From Lysobacterales bacterium (GTDB lineage Bacteria; Pseudomonadota; Gammaproteobacteria; Xanthomonadales; SZUA-36): a stretch of DNA of 33,126 nucleotides. Of the stretch, positions 29,160-33,126 are shown piece by piece. The stretch is taken from the NCBI GenBank assembly GCA_029935455.1, contig JAOZKI010000014.1:1-33126 (forward strand). The letters run 5' to 3'. Position 1 is the first letter of the stretch; every line of letters starts with the position of its first letter. Position numbers and translations under genes: made by a program. The notes under the pieces were generated by a model. That model worked only from the letters and a program-made list of their open reading frames with translations, was not told the origin of the DNA and ran no database searches.

Positions 29160-29181
29160 CTAAACAAATCCTATACAATCC
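29160..29181 (+). promoter_or_regulatory. Two tandem 11-bp direct repeats, candidate CarH/LitR-type operator
   Basis: CTAAACAAATC (29160-29170) is followed at once by CTATACAATCC (29171-29181), 8 of 11 positions identical. Both fit nTnnACAnnnn, the 11-bp repeat unit I recall for CarH DNA-binding domains. TATACA at 29172-29177 can serve as the -10 of the photolyase operon, so binding would cover the promoter. The site lies between lipocalin and photolyase and could control both. Confidence 0.5.
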
Positions 29182-29209
29182 ACAAAAGGCCGTTCACATG
29201 CTTTAACTG

Positions 29210-30667
29210 ATGCCCAGCTCACCCACCTTGGTCTGGTTCCGCAAGGATCTCCGCCTGAATGACAATCCAGCCCTGACTGCCGCGCTGAAGCGCGAACAGC
29301 CGGTGGTGCCCGTTTATATCCACGCCCCGGAAGAAGCGGAGCCCTGGGCGCCTGGCGGCGCCTCCCGCTGGTGGCTGCATCATGCACTGAATGCGCTGCG
29401 CGCGGCCCTTGCGGAACGCGGCTTACCGCTGATATTGCGCCACGGCCCCAGCAGCAAAGCCCTGACCGATCTGGTTGCGGAAACGGGCGCCGATACGGTG
29501 TACTGGAATCGGCGCTACGAGCCGGCGCTCATCAGCCGTGACCGGGAGCTGAAAGCCGCGTTAAGGGACCAGGGCCTGAGCGTCCGCAGTTTTAACGGGG
29601 CGTTAATGTGGGAGCCGCATACGGTGGCCAACAAGCAGGGCTTGCCCTTTCGGGTATTCACGCCGTTCTGGCGCCACCTGCAAAGCCTGCCCGTAGCCGC
29701 TCCGGTGCAACTTCCGGAAACGGGCTGGCGCGCACCGGAACAGCGCCTTGCCAGCGACGCGCTGGAATCGTTTCAACTGGAGCCGCACACGCCCTGGGAT
29801 CAGGGCCTGGAAGCACGCTGGGACCCCAGCCTGAGCGGGGCCAGCGCGGCGCTGGAGGCGTTTCTCACCGGGCCGGTGAACCGCTACGGCACAGACCGTG
29901 ACCTGCCGGGCAAACGTGGAACCAGCCGTCTGTCGCCTTACCTGGCCAGCGGACAGCTGAGCCCCCGGCAGGTATGGGCTGCGGCCCATGCGGCCGGTCT
30001 CGGCAGCAACAAGGACGCGTTCAAATTTCTCTCGGAAATTGGCTGGCGCGAATTTGCCTACCACCTGCTGGTGCACTTTCCGCACACGCCGGAACAGTCG
30101 CTGGGTGAAGCCTATCGTCACTTCCCGTGGCAGGAAGATCCGGCTTTGCTGGGTGCCTGGCAACGCGGTGAGACCGGTTATCCGATTGTTGATGCCGGCA
30201 TGCGCGAACTCTGGCAAACGGGCTGGATGCACAACCGCGTACGCATGATCGTCGGCTCCCTGCTGGTCAAGCACCTGCTGCAACCCTGGCAAGCCGGTGC
30301 GCGCTGGTTCTGGGACACGCTGGTTGATGCGGACCTGGCCAGTAACACCATGGGCTGGCAATGGTCAGCCGGTTGCGGTGCCGACGCCGCGCCCTACTTT
30401 CGGATCTTCAACCCCATGCTCCAGGGTCAAAAGTTTGATGCCAAAGGACAGTACGTACGACGCTGGGTCCCGGAGCTGGCGGGGCTACCCGATAAGCACC
30501 TGCATACACCGTGGGAAGCGCCTCCCGTATTGCTTCAAAGCGCTGGCGTCGTGCTGGGCAAAAATTACCCGAAGCCCGTGATTGATCACAAGGCAGGCCG
30601 GCAACGCGCCCTGGATGCGCTGGCGCTTAACAAGCAACGGAACGCGGAACGGGAATGCCCTTTATGA
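29210..30667 (+). CDS. phrB: Class I deoxyribodipyrimidine photolyase
   Basis: Light-driven repair of cyclobutane pyrimidine dimers using FADH-, 485 residues. The N-terminal alpha/beta antenna domain (about 5-135) begins LVWFRKDLRLNDNPAL. The FAD domain has GKRGTSRLSPYLASGQLSPRQVW, IGWREFAYHLL, GYPIVDAGMRELWQTGWMHNRVRMI, LVDADLASNTMGWQWSAGCGADAAPYFRIFNP and YVRRWVPEL, all canonical for class I enzymes. The start lacks a clear ribosome-binding site. It is the first gene of a three-gene unit (phrB, SDR, merR). Its stop TGA overlaps the SDR start as ATGA. Confidence 0.95.
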   Translation: MPSSPTLVWFRKDLRLNDNPALTAALKREQPVVPVYIHAPEEAEPWAPGGASRWWLHHALNALRAALAERGLPLILRHGPSSKALTDLVAETGADTVYWNRRYEPALISRDRELKAALRDQGLSVRSFNGALMWEPHTVANKQGLPFRVFTPFWRHLQSLPVAAPVQLPETGWRAPEQRLASDALESFQLEPHTPWDQGLEARWDPSLSGASAALEAFLTGPVNRYGTDRDLPGKRGTSRLSPYLASGQLSPRQVWAAAHAAGLGSNKDAFKFLSEIGWREFAYHLLVHFPHTPEQSLGEAYRHFPWQEDPALLGAWQRGETGYPIVDAGMRELWQTGWMHNRVRMIVGSLLVKHLLQPWQAGARWFWDTLVDADLASNTMGWQWSAGCGADAAPYFRIFNPMLQGQKFDAKGQYVRRWVPELAGLPDKHLHTPWEAPPVLLQSAGVVLGKNYPKPVIDHKAGRQRALDALALNKQRNAERECPL

Positions 30668-31434
30668 GCGACGGGCTATGCTTCGCCGCGGGTGATGCTC
30701 TGGTGGTCGGCGCCAGCCGCGGTCTCGGTCTGGCCCTGGCACGGATGCTGCTGGCAGAGCACCAACCGGAACGGCTTTTTCTGACCTATCGCGGCACATC
30801 GGTACCCGAGGACTTGCAGCGCCTGCAAGCCAGCGCCAGGCTGCCCGTTGAGCTACTTGCCTGCGAGCTCACCTGCGACGAAGACCTCGCCGCCCTGCAG
30901 AGCTCGCTGCGAACAGCCGATGCCAAACTGGGGCTGACGCTTCACGCCGCAGGCATTCTGCACGAAACTCAGCTGCGCCCGGAAAAGGCCCTCAGCCAAG
31001 TGCGGCGTGCGGGACTCGCGCGCCTGTTTGAGGTCAACAGCATCGGCCCGATACTTCTGGCGCAGGCCGTTATGAGCCACATCCCCCGCCATGAACCCGC
31101 CCATTTCGCCGCACTCTCGGCCATGGTGGGCAGCATAGGCGACAACCGCATGGGCGGCTGGTTTGGCTACCGCGCGTCCAAGACTGCACTCAACCAACTG
31201 TTGCGAACGTTGGCGATCGAAGGCCGACGTACGCATCCGGCCCTGTGCATCACCAGCATTCATCCCGGCACCACGGACACGGATCTGTCACGCCCCTTTC
31301 AGAGTGGCGTGAGCGCAGACAAGCTCTATCATCCAGATCAGTCAGCACGGCGCATCCTACAGGTGGTGCTGGCGGGCACACCGGAGGAATCCGGGCGCTT
31401 TATGAATTGGAACGGGAGCGCGCTGCCCTGGTAG
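30664..31434 (+). CDS. Short-chain dehydrogenase/reductase, C-factor (CsgA)-like
   Basis: NAD(P)-dependent oxidoreductase of 256 residues. The Rossmann motif is VGASRGLGLALA (TGxxxGxG variant), LHAAGIL is the NNAG-like block, the catalytic serine lies in LSAMVGSIGD, and YRASKTALN holds the catalytic Tyr and Lys. IHPGTTDTDLSRPF matches the CsgA-like subgroup. The ATG at 30664 overlaps the photolyase stop and is preferred to one three codons upstream. SDRs of this subgroup recur beside photolyases in light-regulated clusters; the substrate is unknown. Confidence 0.88.
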   Translation: MSDGLCFAAGDALVVGASRGLGLALARMLLAEHQPERLFLTYRGTSVPEDLQRLQASARLPVELLACELTCDEDLAALQSSLRTADAKLGLTLHAAGILHETQLRPEKALSQVRRAGLARLFEVNSIGPILLAQAVMSHIPRHEPAHFAALSAMVGSIGDNRMGGWFGYRASKTALNQLLRTLAIEGRRTHPALCITSIHPGTTDTDLSRPFQSGVSADKLYHPDQSARRILQVVLAGTPEESGRFMNWNGSALPW

Positions 31435-31461
31435 GGCAACTAAATCTATGGAAGACAAAGT

Positions 31462-32454
31462 ATGACCGCACAATCAGAGAACGACACGGCGAAAGAATCC
31501 ACCTACACGATCGGCGCCGTCGCACGGCTAACGGGGCTCAGCACACAACTGATCAGGGTCTGGGAACAGCGCTACGCGGCCGTGGTCGCCGAGCGCTCAG
31601 CCAATGGCCGGCGCGTCTACAGCACGACCGACGCGGAGAAGCTCGGGCTACTCAAAGCCCTGACGGAACGGGGCATTGCCATCAGCACCATTGCCAGCCT
31701 GTCGCTTGATGAACTGCGCGCCCGGGTACAGGAAGCCGATCAGGTCGCCTTGAAGCCCCTTCCGAGAAAGGTTTCCGTGGCGGCACTGGGCACCTTGCTT
31801 CCGGCGGTGGTCTGCGAAGAAATCGTTCCTGCCAACCCGGTTGAGTTAAGTCTTTCCGGCACCGACGCGGAAGCCTTCATGCTCGAGGGGCGGGGGCTGC
31901 AACCAGACGTACTGGTGGTGGAACTGACCAACCTCGGGCCGAGCTCTATTGACCAGCTCGCCAGCTTGCGCGAAGCGCTACAGCCCAAAGCGACCCTGGT
32001 GGCCTATCGCTTTGCGCGCTTGGAGGATGAGAAAACGCTGGCTCAGAATGGCTTCCGTTTGCTGCGCCTGCCCCTGGCCCCCGATGGCCTGGCGGTCTCC
32101 ATCCTGGCCGCAGCGGTCGACCTCCGCGCCGGGCAGCATTACAAGCCGCCCCCAGCGGAAGCGCCCGACACGCCCCGCGAACTGCCGGCACCGCCCGCGC
32201 GGCGCTTCTCCGAGACCCAGCTACTGAAACTGGCGCGCATTGAGAGCGCTGTCGATTGCGAATGCCCGCATCACATGGCACAGGTTGTACAGACCCTGGC
32301 CGCCTTTGAGCTCTACAGCGCCCAGTGCGAAAACCGTAATGATGAAGACGCTGAACTGCACGCCTATCTGCACCGCGCTACGGCGCAGGCTCGGGCTGGT
32401 ATGGAAGAAGCTCTGGCCCATCTGGTGGCCGTAGAGGGATTGAGTTTGGACTAG
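31462..32454 (+). CDS. MerR-type regulator related to LitR/CarH, lacking the canonical B12 motif
   Basis: Probable light or photo-oxidative regulator of 330 residues. Residues 14-80 are a MerR winged helix (YTIGAVARLTGLSTQLIRVWEQRY, NGRRVYSTTDAEKLGLL). Residues 103-222 look like a Rossmann domain in the position of the B12-binding domain. The E/DxHxxG cobalamin-ligand motif is absent, with GTLLPAV at the equivalent strand-loop. A proline-rich linker (228-247) leads to a C-terminal helical domain with DCECPHH (C266, C268, H270, H271) and C289, a possible metal or cofactor site. GGAAG precedes the start, 27 bases after the SDR, so it lies in the photolyase operon. Confidence 0.85.
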   Translation: MTAQSENDTAKESTYTIGAVARLTGLSTQLIRVWEQRYAAVVAERSANGRRVYSTTDAEKLGLLKALTERGIAISTIASLSLDELRARVQEADQVALKPLPRKVSVAALGTLLPAVVCEEIVPANPVELSLSGTDAEAFMLEGRGLQPDVLVVELTNLGPSSIDQLASLREALQPKATLVAYRFARLEDEKTLAQNGFRLLRLPLAPDGLAVSILAAAVDLRAGQHYKPPPAEAPDTPRELPAPPARRFSETQLLKLARIESAVDCECPHHMAQVVQTLAAFELYSAQCENRNDEDAELHAYLHRATAQARAGMEEALAHLVAVEGLSLD

Positions 32455-32469
32455 GGTGTTGCTTTTTGT

Positions 32470-32489
32470 TTATGTTATGTATAACATAA
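32470..32489. promoter_or_regulatory. 9-2-9 inverted repeat, candidate operator over an sRNA promoter
   Basis: TTATGTTAT and ATAACATAA form a perfect inverted repeat around GT. TTGCTT (32459-32464) with TAACAT (32482-32487) at 17-base spacing makes a possible rightward promoter, so the dyad would cover its spacer and -10. The only rightward feature downstream is the candidate sRNA. Confidence 0.5.
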
Positions 32490-32491
32490 GT

Positions 32492-32625
32492 TACATGTTA
32501 GCCAAACATTGGATAGACACCGACTTCCCATAGACTACTCATATCTCCCTCTGCACTTCGCACTCCCATCACTCCGATGGATGTGAGTAGTCATTAGCCC
32601 GCCGAGTCATCGACGGGCTTTTTTT
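32492..32625 (+). ncRNA. Candidate small RNA with CUCC-exposing loops
   Basis: About 134 nt; the 5' end is estimated from the putative -10 at 32482. A long helix joins 32533-32544 (GACTACTCATAT) with 32581-32592 (ATGTGAGTAGTC), 12 pairs with one U-G. Stacked against its top is CCATC-ACTCC-GATGG (32566-32580), whose five-base loop is ACUCC. The opposite single-stranded side (32545-32565) holds CUCCC and ends in ACUC, which runs into a further CCC. These are Shine-Dalgarno-complementary sequences, as in sRNAs that block translation starts. The intrinsic terminator at 32597-32625 ends the transcript. No ORF of note is present. The RNA lies between a merR regulator and a photolyase-family gene, so light or oxidative stress control is an inference. 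Confidence 0.5.
32597..32625 (+). terminator. Intrinsic terminator of the candidate sRNA
   Basis: GCCCG-C-CGA / TCG-A-CGGGC stem (32597-32618, one C-A mismatch) with loop GTCA and seven T residues after it. It could also end merR read-through. Confidence 0.8.
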
Positions 32626-32667
32626 ATGCTGATCAATCCGTGCTAGGCCAAGGAATTGGCCGGACGT

Positions 32668-33126
32668 TTACAAGGCGTTGAGGTTGACGAGTAGTTGCTC
32701 GGCACTTGCCAGCACCGCCTCACGATCCGCGGCGCTGCGCCGATCCCAGCTGCGGTAAATCATGCCGATACGGGGGTTGCGGCTGAGCAACTCCCGGTGA
32801 CGATCCATAAAGTGCCAGTAAAGAGGGTTGAAAGGACACGCTTTGGGGCCGGTTCGCTGCTTCACGTCATAGAAACAGCCCGCACAATGGTCACCCATCT
32901 TGTTGAGGTAATTGCCCGAGGACACATAGGGCTTGCTGGCAATAACGCCACCATCGGCGAACTGGCTCATGCCCCGCGTGTTGGGCATCTCCACCCACTC
33001 AATGGCATCGATATAGATACCCAGATACCAGGCGTCTACCGCGTCGGGATCCACCCCAGCGAGCAGCGCAAAATTACCGGTGACCATAAGCCGCTGGATG
33101 TGATGGGCGTAGGCATGGTCCAGCGA
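32668..33126 (-). CDS. FeS-BCP cryptochrome/(6-4) photolyase family protein (C-terminal part, continues beyond window end)
   Basis: C-terminal 152 residues of the iron-sulfur bacterial cryptochrome/photolyase family (DPRP). The frame is open to the window edge. Visible blocks are LDHAYAHHIQRLMVTGNFALLAG, including the conserved histidines near the flavin, WYLGIYIDAIEWVEMPNTRGMSQFADGG and the cluster cysteines in HCAGCFYD and KACPFNPLYWHF. Characterised members repair (6-4) photoproducts with FAD, a lumazine antenna and a [4Fe-4S] cluster. Together with the class I photolyase, the locus would cover both major UV lesions. The gene converges on merR with 213 bases between the stops. Confidence 0.92.
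   Translation of the reverse strand, partial: SLDHAYAHHIQRLMVTGNFALLAGVDPDAVDAWYLGIYIDAIEWVEMPNTRGMSQFADGGVIASKPYVSSGNYLNKMGDHCAGCFYDVKQRTGPKACPFNPLYWHFMDRHRELLSRNPRIGMIYRSWDRRSAADREAVLASAEQLLVNLNAL

Noticed and set aside
32470-32489. The AT-rich inverted repeat as the merR terminator
   Set aside because: The stem is AT-only apart from one G-C pair per arm, has no T-run after it, and a proper terminator lies at 32597-32625.

Overview
The window reads as a chromosomal segment of a GC-rich gammaproteobacterium, probably aerobic and possibly marine. The grounds are the gammaproteobacterial housekeeping genes (a PPHY-ending SlyX, an SrkA/YihE kinase, GltB/GltD, IlvE), many signal peptides and lipoboxes, and a light and photodamage gene cluster. 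I cannot assign a genus. No rRNA, tRNA, insertion sequence, prophage or CRISPR was seen, and base composition looks even throughout.

Layout. 1-757: start of a POT/PTR peptide transporter, cut by the window edge. 1107-2766: a Tat-exported molybdenum sulfite dehydrogenase with its c-type cytochrome (SorA/SorB-like), convergent with egtD (ergothioneine methyltransferase). 3910-9936: a mixed housekeeping stretch with ilvE, a small exported protein, an AhpD-like protein, a NYN-LOTUS protein, srkA, slyX with a VOC protein, and a phospholipase-D/cardiolipin-synthase-like lipoprotein. 9990-13273: a GNAT acetyltransferase, a conserved acidic protein next to an exported cyclophilin, and a beta-lactamase-fold hydrolase. 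13357-13977: a winged-helix regulator fused to a degenerate nucleotidyltransferase domain. 13978-14627: a 650-bp gene-free interval that appears to hold two small RNA transcription units, the first with a possible pseudoknot. 14628-20696: an ABCB exporter, a secreted sulfatase, two-subunit aconitase X and an anchored alpha/beta hydrolase. 20693-27570: gltB-gltD followed by a DUF3014 gene.

27728-33126 looks like a light-response island. A lipocalin and an exported methyltransferase-like protein run left. A class I photolyase, an SDR and a MerR/LitR-type regulator run right as a tight operon. An iron-sulfur bacterial photolyase/cryptochrome (FeS-BCP) enters from the right edge. The intergenic region between lipocalin and photolyase carries two adjacent 11-bp direct repeats that fit the operator pattern of the CarH/LitR family. 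Between merR and FeS-BCP lies a candidate sRNA: promoter, 9-2-9 inverted repeat, a 12-bp stem with CUCC-rich unpaired segments, and a good intrinsic terminator. It has no other explanation and is my best candidate for something undescribed.

Gene packing is tight. Four same-strand pairs overlap by ATGA (VOC/slyX, acnX large/small, gltB/gltD, phr/SDR). Three convergent pairs share a single CTAG as overlapping stop codons on both strands.
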